A stretch of DNA of 27,737 bases from CAZEIW01 sp964512305 (GTDB lineage Bacteria > Pseudomonadota > Gammaproteobacteria > Burkholderiales > Burkholderiaceae_F): the NCBI GenBank assembly GCA_964512305.1, contig CAZEIW010000065.1:1-27737 (forward strand), in the 5' to 3' direction. Positions 1-7,338 of the stretch are shown here, one piece after another. The translations under genes were made by a program, and so were the position numbers. Below the pieces are notes generated by a model that saw only the letters and a program-made list of their open reading frames with translations, made no database searches and was not told the origin of the DNA. Position 1 is the stretch's first letter. Each line of letters starts with the position of its first letter.

Positions 1-208
1 CGAGTCCACCCACGATCAATAGACCAAGCGCTCCTCCGTTCGTGAATGTCATACCAAAGGATTTGTGGAGGACGGCAATGACCTTCAGGACTGCCGCGGC
101 GTCGTCGTTCGTCATCAGGTCGCCGAAGGCCAGCACAGTGCCGCCGAGAAAGCCCGCCAAGTAGAGACTGAGGCCCTTGTTAGCACGTCGAGGTTCTTGG
201 TTTGTCAT
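1..208 (-). CDS. Partial membrane-like protein, cut by left window edge
   Basis: An ATG at 208-206 opens a minus-strand frame that runs without a stop to base 1, giving 69 codons of a longer gene. The peptide begins MTNQEPRRANKGLSLYLAGF. It has a hydrophobic stretch at about residues 14-32 and a second glycine-rich hydrophobic stretch at about 57-69 (GALGLLIVGGL), with a polar segment between, so an integral membrane protein is likely. The Shine-Dalgarno sequence is weak (GAG just before the start). A TTGACG hexamer on the minus strand at 247-242 could be a -35 box, but the paired -10 is poor. I do not recognise the family and the C-terminus lies outside the window. Confidence 0.5.
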   Translation of the reverse strand, partial: MTNQEPRRANKGLSLYLAGFLGGTVLAFGDLMTNDDAAAVLKVIAVLHKSFGMTFTNGGALGLLIVGGL

Positions 209-370
209 TTCTCAAACTCTGAGTAACGGACATTGGTTGAGCGTCAACGCATCGGCGCCGGGCTTTAGTCTGCCACACCCATGCCCTGGAGGGGTCAGGA
301 CCGAACCTTCGCGGACCATGCGCGAGCAAAGAGCAGTTAAGCGGTGCCGACCCGAGCGTGACTGCACGGG

Positions 371-1390
371 TCAGGCAGAGAGCAGCTGCAGCCTGCGCAA
401 ATGGCGCGCCATCTCCATTGGCGACATGAACGACGCTTCTATCGAGTTACGGGCGATTTCGATCAACTCGGCCCGCTCGAGATTCAGCGCCCGGGCGCTC
501 GCAACGTAGTTCTCTCCGACATAACCACCGAAGTACGCTGGGTCGTCCGAGTTGATGGTCACCCGAATGCCTGCCCGGAGCAGGCGCGCGAGATTGTGAT
601 CGGCCAGCGTCTTGAAGACGGCCAGCTTGACGTTGGACAGCGGGCAGACCGTCAATGGGGTGCGCTCGCCGGCAAGCCGCCTGCACAGCTGGGCATCCTC
701 CTCGCAGCGGACACCGTGGTCGATGCGCACGACCTTCAGCAGGTCGAGCGCCTCGACGATGTACGCCGGAGGTCCTTCCTCGCCGGCGTGCGCGACGGCG
801 GCAAAGCCTTCTTGCCGCGCGCGGGCGAACACGTCGGCGAACTTCGAAGGCGGGTGGCCGGCCTCGGAGGAGTCCAGCCCGACCGCGGCGATATGCCGCT
901 TCCAGGGCAGCGCCGCTTCGAGCGTCGCCATCGCGTCGCTTGCATCGAGGTGGCGCAGGAAGCACAGGATGAGACGGGTGCCGATGCCGAACCGGTTCCG
1001 GCCTTCGCGCAACCCGGCGAGCAGGCCGTCCATCACCGTGCCCATGGCGATGCCGCGCGCCGTGTGGCTCTGGGGATCGAAGAAGATCTCGGTGTGCACG
1101 ACGCCGTCGGCATGCGCGCGCTCCAGATACGCCAGCACAAGGTCGCGGAAATCCTCTGCGTCGCGCAGCACCTCGACCCCCGCGTAGTACACGTCGAGGA
1201 ACGACTGCAGGTCGTGGAAGTCGTAGGCCGCGCGCAAGGCCGCGGCGGATTCGTACGGCAGCCTGATGCCGTGCCTGGCCGCCTTCGCGAAGGCCATCTC
1301 GGGCTCGAGCGTGCCCTCGATGTGCAGGTGGAGCTCCGCCTTGGGAAGGCGGCGGACGAAATCGGCCAGGTCGTCGGGCGTCGGGCTCAT
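371..1390 (-). CDS. Adenine deaminase (adenosine deaminase superfamily)
   Basis: A 339-residue amidohydrolase that removes the 6-amino group of a purine in the cytoplasm, for purine salvage. The metal and catalytic motifs are intact: HLHIEGTLEPE near the N-terminus (two zinc histidines), HAGEEGPP (zinc histidine and catalytic glutamate), RIDHGVR (catalytic histidine) and NSDDPAYFGGY (zinc aspartate). From known relatives, the signatures LDSSEAGHPPSKF, HAGEEGPP and SDDPAYFGGY are those of the subgroup that deaminates adenine (adenine to hypoxanthine), as in Pseudomonas aeruginosa PA0148, rather than adenosine. Automated annotation often calls this subgroup adenosine deaminase. The start at 1390 puts translation 18 codons before HLHIEG; the frame stays open upstream, but that extension is low-complexity and unlike the family. 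It is divergent from the aldose epimerase gene. A TATACT -10-like hexamer lies on this strand at 1466-1461. Confidence 0.9.
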   Translation of the reverse strand: MSPTPDDLADFVRRLPKAELHLHIEGTLEPEMAFAKAARHGIRLPYESAAALRAAYDFHDLQSFLDVYYAGVEVLRDAEDFRDLVLAYLERAHADGVVHTEIFFDPQSHTARGIAMGTVMDGLLAGLREGRNRFGIGTRLILCFLRHLDASDAMATLEAALPWKRHIAAVGLDSSEAGHPPSKFADVFARARQEGFAAVAHAGEEGPPAYIVEALDLLKVVRIDHGVRCEEDAQLCRRLAGERTPLTVCPLSNVKLAVFKTLADHNLARLLRAGIRVTINSDDPAYFGGYVGENYVASARALNLERAELIEIARNSIEASFMSPMEMARHLRRLQLLSA

Positions 1391-1474
1391 CGCGGCCTCG
1401 TTCCGTTCCCCGCGCCGGCGCGTCGAGGGCGAAGCCCAGACCGCCAGCAGCAGGCGGCCAGTATAGGTGCCCGA

Positions 1475-1497
1475 CCGTGCGGCGGCCGTCCGCACGG
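1475..1497. promoter_or_regulatory. Perfect 8-bp inverted repeat in divergent promoter region
   Basis: CCGTGCGG and CCGCACGG form perfect arms around a 7-base loop in the 151-bp gap between the divergent deaminase and aldose epimerase genes. It sits just upstream of the TATACT hexamer facing the deaminase, and its right end abuts a TAGACT hexamer (1502-1507) facing the epimerase. It could be an operator serving both genes or a hairpin in one leader. No regulator can be assigned. Confidence 0.35.
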
Positions 1498-1541
1498 CCT
1501 AGTAGACTGGACCCGACTCCTCGCGAACCACCATTCCAACC

Positions 1542-2588
1542 ATGGGCGATACGAGCGGGCTCGGCGGTGAGGCCCGGGGCGCGGACTGGCGCATGCTGCG
1601 CCTGGGCCGCCCTGGCGGTTTGCGGATCGGTCTGGCGCAACTGGGCGCAAGCTGGATCTCGTGCCAGGTGCCGCTGCGCGACGGCGGCTGGCGCGAGGTC
1701 GTGCTCGGCAACGACCTGCCCGAGCGGCATGCGCGGCAGACCGCGTGGCTGGGCGCGACGGTTGGCCGTTATGCGAACCGCATCGCGCGCGCCCGGGTCG
1801 AGGTCGATGGCCGGACGTATCGGCTGGTGGCCAACGACGGCGTTCATCACCTGCACGGCGGGCCGCAGGGCTTCGGCCGCCGGGTCTGGGATGTCGTGCG
1901 TGCCGGCCCGGACGAAGCGGTGTTCGGCATCGCTTCACCCGACGGCGATCAGGGATATCCGGGCGCGGTCGAGGCGCAGGTGAGCTATGCGATCGCCGGC
2001 GACGGCCTGACGCTGGTGATACGTTTCGAGGCCACCGTCACCGCCGCGACACCGCTGGCGCTGACCAACCACGCCTACCTCAATCTCGATCCGCAACCCG
2101 TCGACGTCCGGCGGAACCGGATGAGCGTTCTCGCATCGCACTATTTTCCGGTCGACCCGGAGCTGATCCCGCTCGAAGGGCCGTATCCGGTCGAGGGCAC
2201 CGACTTCGATTTCCGCCGCTCGCGGCCCATCGAGAGCCGCTTCCTCGACAGCCTGCAGCAACTGATCGCTGGCGGTTACGACCACACCTGGCTGCTCGAC
2301 CCCGATGCCGCCAGGCGCCCCGCCGTGGAGCTGCTCTCGTCCGACGGTTGCGTTGCCGCGCGGCTGTTCACGGATCAGCCGGCGGTGCAGATCTACACCG
2401 GCAACAAGCTGGCCGGCACGCCGGGGCGCAACGGCGACTATCGGGCGTACGCCGGCATCGCGATCGAGCCGGGGCTGCCAGCCGATTCGCCGAATCGCCC
2501 GGAGTGGGCGAGTTACGCGCGCGCGATCGCGCGGCCCGGACAGCCGTATCGTGCGGAGATGCGCTGGCAGTTCCTGCCGCTGGCTTAG
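1542..2588 (+). CDS. galM: Aldose 1-epimerase (galactose mutarotase family)
   Basis: A 348-residue cytoplasmic mutarotase that interconverts alpha and beta anomers of aldoses. Family motifs appear in order: GATVGRYANRI, HHLHGG (substrate-binding histidine), LTNHAYLNL (the catalytic histidine segment, usually NHTYFNL), GYDHTWLLD, VQIYTGNKL and, near the C-terminus, IAIEPGLPADSPNRP, which carries the catalytic glutamate. The length fits the family. The ATG at 1542 has a poor Shine-Dalgarno sequence. The next in-frame ATG at 1593 would remove 17 weakly conserved residues and is possible. The gene converges on an aldose-dehydrogenase-like SDR; a mutarotase next to an aldose dehydrogenase is a logical pair, because such dehydrogenases act on one cyclic anomer. 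Sugar specificity cannot be read from the sequence. Confidence 0.9.
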   Translation: MGDTSGLGGEARGADWRMLRLGRPGGLRIGLAQLGASWISCQVPLRDGGWREVVLGNDLPERHARQTAWLGATVGRYANRIARARVEVDGRTYRLVANDGVHHLHGGPQGFGRRVWDVVRAGPDEAVFGIASPDGDQGYPGAVEAQVSYAIAGDGLTLVIRFEATVTAATPLALTNHAYLNLDPQPVDVRRNRMSVLASHYFPVDPELIPLEGPYPVEGTDFDFRRSRPIESRFLDSLQQLIAGGYDHTWLLDPDAARRPAVELLSSDGCVAARLFTDQPAVQIYTGNKLAGTPGRNGDYRAYAGIAIEPGLPADSPNRPEWASYARAIARPGQPYRAEMRWQFLPLA

Positions 2589-2608
2589 TTGTGAAGGATC
2601 GATACACT

Positions 2609-2711
2609 CCCCTCTCCCGCTTGCGGGAGAGGGGCCGGGGGTGAGGGCTGCTCGCAGCGTGCCACAACACGCACCCTCACCCCCACCCCTCTCCCGCAAG
2701 CGGGAGAGGGG
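2609..2711. repeat. Paired REP-like palindromes (BIME-like element)
   Basis: Two near-identical palindromes, CCCCTCTCCCGC-TTGCGGGAGAGGGG at 2609-2634 and its inverted partner at 2686-2711, flank a short spacer. The adjacent stretch CGGGGGTGAGGG (2636-2647) is complementary to CCCTCACCCCC (2674-2684), so the whole unit can fold into one long cruciform or hairpin. It fills the gap between the convergent epimerase and SDR genes, where it probably works as a bidirectional transcription stop or mRNA-end stabiliser. This palindrome type is dispersed in many proteobacterial genomes. A third copy is at 27530-27551. Confidence 0.85.
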
Positions 2712-2723
2712 ACGCAGGGCACC

Positions 2724-3491
2724 TCAAGACCACCCCGCGTCGACGATGAAGTCCTGCGCGGTGCACATCCGGGAGTCGTCGGCGGCGAGGAAGAGCGCCA
2801 TTGCCGCGATGTCGTCGGGCATCAACCGGCCGGGCAGGCACTGACTGGCGTCGAGTTGCTTTTCCGCCTCGGCGTCGACCCAGAGCTTCAGCTGACGCTC
2901 CGTCATCACCCAGCCCGGCACGATCGCGTTGACCCGGATCTTGTGCCTGCCCAGGTCCCGGGCGAGCGAGCGCGTCAGCCCCTGGATCGCCGCCTTCGAT
3001 GTCGCGTAGACCGGATAGCCGGAAGCCTTGATCATCCAGCTGATGGAACCGAGGTTGATGATCGAGCCGCCGCCGAGCGCGGTCATGTCCTCGACCACCG
3101 CCTGCGCGGCGAAAAACTGGTGGCGCAGGTTGACGTTGATGCACTGTTCCCAGAATTCGGGCGTCACTGCCTCGACCTGGTGGCGCTGGTCGTTGGCCGC
3201 GTTGTTCACCAGCACCGAGACCGGTCCCAAGGCCGTCCGGACGGCCGCGACCGCGGCGCGCAGGGCGCCTGTGTCCGTGACGTCGCAAGGGATGAACAGC
3301 GGCGCCGGCGGGCGCGCCGCGCCGAGCTTGTCGCGCAGCCGTTCGCCCGATGGCGCGTCCCGATCGACGAAGGCGACCTTCGCGCCCTGATCGTGAAACC
3401 GTTCCACGAAAGCGGCGCCGATGCCCGTGGCGCCGCCCGTGATCAGCACCGCGCGGCCTTCGAGGCTCGGGTAGCGGGCAGCCGTGGACAT
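2724..3491 (-). CDS. SDR oxidoreductase, aldose (D-xylose) 1-dehydrogenase-like
   Basis: A 255-residue classical short-chain dehydrogenase. Visible motifs are the nucleotide-binding TGGATGIG near residue 20, NNAAND, the catalytic serine in LGSISWM and the catalytic YATSK. The pattern RHQVEAVTPEFWEQCINVNL, then GSISW, then a C-terminal CTAQDFIVDAGW closely follows the Caulobacter-type NAD-dependent D-xylose dehydrogenase, which oxidises an aldose to its lactone in non-phosphorylating sugar breakdown. L-arabinose, galactose or fucose dehydrogenases of this SDR branch look alike, so the substrate is uncertain. The ATG at 3491 has a clear AGGAG; upstream codons in the open frame do not resemble SDRs. 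It converges on the aldose epimerase and is divergent from the lipoprotein gene. No lactonase, dehydratase or other pathway gene is next to it. Confidence 0.85.
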   Translation of the reverse strand: MSTAARYPSLEGRAVLITGGATGIGAAFVERFHDQGAKVAFVDRDAPSGERLRDKLGAARPPAPLFIPCDVTDTGALRAAVAAVRTALGPVSVLVNNAANDQRHQVEAVTPEFWEQCINVNLRHQFFAAQAVVEDMTALGGGSIINLGSISWMIKASGYPVYATSKAAIQGLTRSLARDLGRHKIRVNAIVPGWVMTERQLKLWVDAEAEKQLDASQCLPGRLMPDDIAAMALFLAADDSRMCTAQDFIVDAGWS

Positions 3492-3637
3492 GAAATGCTC
3501 CTGTCGATCGACGCGAGAGCGCGATTTTGCACCCGTCCCGGTCCGCAGCGCGCGCCGAGGCTCCCTATGCGGCGCACGGCGGACCTGTACTAGACTGCCT
3601 CCCACGCGCCTGGCGAAATTCACAGGAGGCCGCGAGC

Positions 3638-4051
3638 ATGCGTTCGCTTTTCGGATGGGGCCTTGCCGCGATGCTGTCGGTGGCACTTGCCGCCTGTGCG
3701 GGCACGCGGCCGCCGGAGTACGACTCCGGACTCGAGACGGTCGTCCAGCGCACCCTGCCGATGCCGCCGCCCGAGATCGCAGCGTGCCTCGCCCGCAACG
3801 ACAACCGGATTTCCTATCCGCGCGGTTATTCCCCGCAGTTGACGCTCCGGACGCGCGAGAACGGCCGCATCATCCTCGAGCAGTGGTTCTACGTGAGCCG
3901 CAACGGCCAATGGATCACGAGCTTCGAGCTGCGCCCTGAGGGGGCTGGCGCCACCGAAGTGCGGGTCCGGATGCCGACCGCGCTGACGGTCTCCTGGAAC
4001 TACGCCCGCGCGGCGCAGCAGCTCGTCGATCTCTGCACGGCGGCTCAGTGA
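3638..4051 (+). CDS. Small lipoprotein of unknown function
   Basis: A 137-residue protein with a type II signal peptide: MRSLFGWGLAAMLSVALAAC, a basic start, a hydrophobic core and a lipobox LAAC with the lipidated cysteine at residue 20. The mature part is soluble, with a hydrophobic/polar alternation suggesting beta strands (QLTLRTRENGRIILEQWFYV) and one more cysteine close to the C-terminus. I recognise no family. The ATG at 3638 follows a strong ACAGGAGG site. A TAGACT hexamer at 3591-3596 is a candidate -10 box without a clear -35. The stop codon overlaps the GTG start of the next gene (GTGA), so the two are probably translationally coupled and may act together in the cell envelope. Confidence 0.8.
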   Translation: MRSLFGWGLAAMLSVALAACAGTRPPEYDSGLETVVQRTLPMPPPEIAACLARNDNRISYPRGYSPQLTLRTRENGRIILEQWFYVSRNGQWITSFELRPEGAGATEVRVRMPTALTVSWNYARAAQQLVDLCTAAQ

Positions 4052-5877
4052 GGGACAGCGCGCGTCGGGCGCCGCGACGCGCGCTGCGGTGCTTGCGCGC
4101 TGCCCTGGTCGCCCTGCCTCTGTCGCTCGCGCCCGCGCTTGCCGCGGCCGCCTGCAAGCTGCTCAAGATTGCGGAGCTGCCGGTGACCATGTCCGGGTCC
4201 GGGCACAAGCCGCTCCTCACCGCCAGGATCAACGGCGCGGACGCCTCGTTCATCGCCGACAGTGGCGCCGTCTACAGCTTGATTACACAGGCGGCGGCAG
4301 CCCAGTACGGCCTCAAACTGCACCACGCGCCGGCCGAGCTGCTATTGGTCGGGATCGGCGGGGCGGTCGCGCCTTCGGCGACCTACATCGAGGAGCTGAC
4401 CCTTGCCGGCACGCCCATCTCGCATATCGAATTCATCGTCGGCGGGAGCGACTTCGCCGGCGGCGCGGCCGGCGTGCTCGGACAGAACGTGTTGGGGATG
4501 GCCGACGTCGAGTACGACCTCGCCAACGGTGTCATTCGATTGATGCGGCCCGGCAAGGGCTGCGAGAGCGCGGCGTTGGCCTATTGGGCCGGAGCCGGGC
4601 CCTATTCGGTCGTCGACATCGAGTGGCCGATCGGGAAGAGTGTGGAACATACATCCGGCACCGCATTTCTCAACGGCACAAAGATCCGCGTGCTGTTCGA
4701 CACCGGCGCCGACTCCTCCATGGTCTTGCGCCGCACGGCCGAGCGGTTGGGTTTCAAGCCGGAAGGGCGGGGCGTTGTCAGGTCGGGCTTCGCGTACGGC
4801 ATCGGAAAGCGAACCATCGAGACCTGGATCGCGCCTTTCGCGAGCTTCAAGATGGGCGAGGAAGAAATCCGCAACACGCGCCTGCAGGTCGGTGAAAGCG
4901 ATCTGAGCGACGTCAGCGGGATCGACATGCTGCTTGGAGCCGACTTCTTCCTCTCCCACCGCGTCTACGTGGCCAACAGTCAGGACAAGCTGTATTTCAC
5001 GTACAACGGGGGGCCGGTCTTCAGGCTCGACATCACACCGTCGGAGCAGGCGGCCGCGCACCCATCTCCGGGCGCTGAGCCGACGGGGAAGGGGGAAGCG
5101 GGGCAGCCCAGCGACGCGGCGGGCTTCAGCCGGCGCGGCGCGGCGTACGCCGCGCGCCGCGATTTCGAGCACGCGATTGCCGACCTGACACGAGCCTGCG
5201 AGCTTGACCCGGGCGAGGCAAGCTATTTTCGGCAGCGCGGCTCGATCCACCTGAGCAACGGCGAGGAATCGCTGGCGAAGTCGGATTTCGACCGGGCGCT
5301 GCGGCTCAAACCGGGCGATGTCGAGGCCCTGGTGTCGCGGGCCGGGCTGCTTGTCACGGGCGAGGACATCGCCGCCGCGAGCGCGGACCTCGAGGCCGCC
5401 GATCGCCTGGTGCCGAAAGAGGCCAGCGTGCGGCTGGAGATCGCCGACATCTACCTGAGCGCCGATCAGTTCGCTCGCGCACTGGCTCAGTACGACCTGT
5501 GGATCGACGCTCATGCCGAAGACGCCAATCTGGCGGCGGCGAAGAGCGGGCGATGCCGGGCGCGGGCCCGGCTTGGGGCCGATCTGAACTCGGCTCTCAA
5601 GGATTGCAACGACGCGGTGAAGATGATCGACAAGTCCGCGAGTTTTCTCGAAGGTCGGGGGTTTGTCCTGTTCCGCCTTGGGGAATACGACCGGTCGATC
5701 GCCGACTACGACGCCTCGCTCCGGCTGGAACCTCGCAATCCCTGGTCTTTGTATGGCCGCGGCGTGGCGCGGCTGCGGAAGGGAGCGGCGGCCGAGGGCG
5801 AGGCTGATATCGCCGCGGCTCGCGCGATCTGGCCCCCGATCGCGGACGAGGCGCGAAGGCACGGCATCGTGCCGTAG
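4048..5877 (+). CDS. Exported two-lobed retropepsin-like aspartic protease with TPR domain
   Basis: A 609-residue protein starting at a GTG that overlaps the upstream stop. A signal peptide with a twin-basic start, hydrophobic core and ALAAAAC end (about residues 1-36) points to export. Two retroviral-type aspartic protease lobes follow. Lobe 1 has FIADSGA with D71 and VLGQNVLG; lobe 2 has LFDTGAD with D218 and LLGADFFLSHRVYV. Each has the active-site triad followed by a hydrophobic-hydrophobic-Gly segment, as in Pfam Asp_protease_2 and related families. A Pro/Gly-rich linker (about 335-356) leads to tetratricopeptide repeats up to the C-terminus. Retropepsins act as homodimers, so two lobes in one chain could form a complete pepsin-like site. 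Lobe 1 carries DSG instead of DTG, which is also found in active enzymes. The substrate is unknown; the TPRs probably bind partners or targets. Confidence 0.8.
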   Translation: MRDSARRAPRRALRCLRAALVALPLSLAPALAAAACKLLKIAELPVTMSGSGHKPLLTARINGADASFIADSGAVYSLITQAAAAQYGLKLHHAPAELLLVGIGGAVAPSATYIEELTLAGTPISHIEFIVGGSDFAGGAAGVLGQNVLGMADVEYDLANGVIRLMRPGKGCESAALAYWAGAGPYSVVDIEWPIGKSVEHTSGTAFLNGTKIRVLFDTGADSSMVLRRTAERLGFKPEGRGVVRSGFAYGIGKRTIETWIAPFASFKMGEEEIRNTRLQVGESDLSDVSGIDMLLGADFFLSHRVYVANSQDKLYFTYNGGPVFRLDITPSEQAAAHPSPGAEPTGKGEAGQPSDAAGFSRRGAAYAARRDFEHAIADLTRACELDPGEASYFRQRGSIHLSNGEESLAKSDFDRALRLKPGDVEALVSRAGLLVTGEDIAAASADLEAADRLVPKEASVRLEIADIYLSADQFARALAQYDLWIDAHAEDANLAAAKSGRCRARARLGADLNSALKDCNDAVKMIDKSASFLEGRGFVLFRLGEYDRSIADYDASLRLEPRNPWSLYGRGVARLRKGAAAEGEADIAAARAIWPPIADEARRHGIVP

Positions 5878-5920
5878 TCCCGCCGATCGTGGGAGCCGTG
5901 CCGCACACCGGAGGAAGAAG

Positions 5921-6808
5921 ATGGCCGAGGACTCCGAGCGCATCGTGGCGATGGACGGCGACGAAAGAGAGCGGCTGGTCGAGACAAAGGCAACCTGCCC
6001 GTTCATCGGCAGTGCCGTCGCGCAGGGCAGCCTTGCGGTACGGAACGAAGCGGCGAACCCGCTCGCGAGCATCGAGGACGTCAGGCAGCTCGGAAATACC
6101 GGGGGCGGCGACCTCGGAGACGTGCTCGCCGTGTTCGCGGCCGGCAATCATGCGTTCATGCGCGGCAGCGCCGGGAGACTCGACAAGCCTGTTCCTGCCG
6201 GCCTGTTCTCGCTCGAGTTCCCGGGTTCGCAGGGCTCGCACCCGGGTCACAGCGGCATTCTCGAGGGAGATCCGGCGGCACCGGGCACCGGCCGATTCGG
6301 CGAGGCGGACTTCGCGAGGCTGATCGGCCAGGCGAAGAACGGGTGGATCAAGCGCTCGGACGTCGGAGGGTTCATCGCCGAGAATCTCCTCAGGGATCCG
6401 GGGTCGAAAGTTTTCGGAAGCAGGACGGCGGGCTTGCTGGCGAGGGATCTGCTCGAATTCGTGGAGGAGGTCGCGCCGGTGTGGATGCGCAAGCTGCTCA
6501 AGTCGGACGAGGAGGGTGCCGCGCATCGCGAACTGGAAGAGAAGTTCACCCGGCTGCTGGGCGAAGACAATCTCGTGGGTTCTGCCGGAGAGTTCGGTTT
6601 GCTGTTCGCACTGCTGGCGAACAAGCCGGGCGGCGTGGAGATCGACGGCGAACCTGCGGTGGCGGTGCAGGACTTGAAGGCGATGTTCGCGGACAAGCGC
6701 CTTCCGGAGGGATGGGAGGGTTGGAAGAAGTCACGGGCGGATTGGGTGAGGCACACCACGGCGCTGATCGTGAGCGCGGGCAGGGCCTACTGGGCGGGGA
6801 GGCTGTAG
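5921..6808 (+). CDS. Conserved-looking protein of unknown function
   Basis: A 295-residue protein with no signal peptide and no membrane segment, so probably cytoplasmic. The ATG at 5921 follows GGAGGAAGAAG, a strong site. I do not recognise the family, but the sequence has blocks that look constrained: ATCPFIGSAV (25-34) with the only cysteine, NPLASIEDVRQLGNTGGGDLG (46-66), GNHAFM (75-80) and FPGSQGSHPGHSGIL (100-114), rich in Gly, His and Ser. A helix-loop-helix-like stretch at about 124-155 is weakly reminiscent of an EF-hand region but lacks a canonical calcium loop. The clustered histidines and lone cysteine would suit a metal or haem ligand set; that is speculation. It lies 43 bp after the protease gene on the same strand and may share its transcript. 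Confidence 0.75.
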   Translation: MAEDSERIVAMDGDERERLVETKATCPFIGSAVAQGSLAVRNEAANPLASIEDVRQLGNTGGGDLGDVLAVFAAGNHAFMRGSAGRLDKPVPAGLFSLEFPGSQGSHPGHSGILEGDPAAPGTGRFGEADFARLIGQAKNGWIKRSDVGGFIAENLLRDPGSKVFGSRTAGLLARDLLEFVEEVAPVWMRKLLKSDEEGAAHRELEEKFTRLLGEDNLVGSAGEFGLLFALLANKPGGVEIDGEPAVAVQDLKAMFADKRLPEGWEGWKKSRADWVRHTTALIVSAGRAYWAGRL

Positions 6809-6821
6809 GGTCTTGCACGAA

Positions 6822-7280
6822 ATGCGCCAACCTGACCTGACTGACGCAGAAGTAATCGCCGCTTGGCAGACCAGAGTGAGGCGGTTTGTAGCAGCGGAGA
6901 GGCAGGCCAAGCGAATTGCCTTGATAGTCATAGCCGGCATCGGTCTGCTCGTTGTCGTTGCTTGGCTGTGGCTTCGTGGTGAAGCGTTCTATATAACGGT
7001 AACTTGCGCTTTCGCTCTGTGGCTGGCTGGCATTCCGGCCTTGCAGCTGTTTGCGACCACCATGTCTCGTCGCCTTACCTGCCCACGCTGCGGCGAGTCA
7101 CCGTTCAGCGGTGCCTTTTCGCAATCTGCAGTCAGGGATCTCGATGTGGACACCTGCGCCTCCTGCCTTGCTCCACTGACCGAGTTCTCTCCGGCCCGCA
7201 AGTCGATTCAAGAACGGCTTGCGCGCGAGGCTGTTGCCGGATTTCAGCGAACAGCACCCAACCACGGCATCGAGAAATAG
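6822..7280 (+). CDS. Membrane protein with C-terminal zinc ribbon
   Basis: A 152-residue protein. After an N-terminal soluble helix it has two adjacent membrane helices (about residues 30-50 and 55-80) and then a cytoplasm-type zinc ribbon with CPRCG and CASC about 30 residues apart. The two CxxC pairs would bind one zinc ion. I know no specific function for this arrangement. The start is not certain: ATG at 6822 has a distant TAGGG, while a TTG at 6813 would add three residues and lies closer to GGAGG. Base composition is visibly less GC-rich than in the flanking genes (for example TTCTATATAACGGTAAC), which hints at a different origin. The gene follows the preceding one by 13 bp. Confidence 0.75.
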   Translation: MRQPDLTDAEVIAAWQTRVRRFVAAERQAKRIALIVIAGIGLLVVVAWLWLRGEAFYITVTCAFALWLAGIPALQLFATTMSRRLTCPRCGESPFSGAFSQSAVRDLDVDTCASCLAPLTEFSPARKSIQERLAREAVAGFQRTAPNHGIEK

Positions 7281-7338
7281 GTCCACTTCCGGATTTCGAA
7301 TCAGACAAAACGAGCTTGGTTCTTAGGTGGAGAAGAAC

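Noticed and set aside
401..1570. Long plus-strand frame opposite the deaminase gene
   Set aside because: It is the antisense of a well-supported enzyme gene, is rich in Arg, Gly and His as expected of GC-rich shadows, and has no recognisable domain.
5921..6808. EF-hand or caleosin-like assignment of the unknown protein
   Set aside because: The helix-loop-helix-like stretch lacks the spaced acidic residues of a calcium-binding loop.
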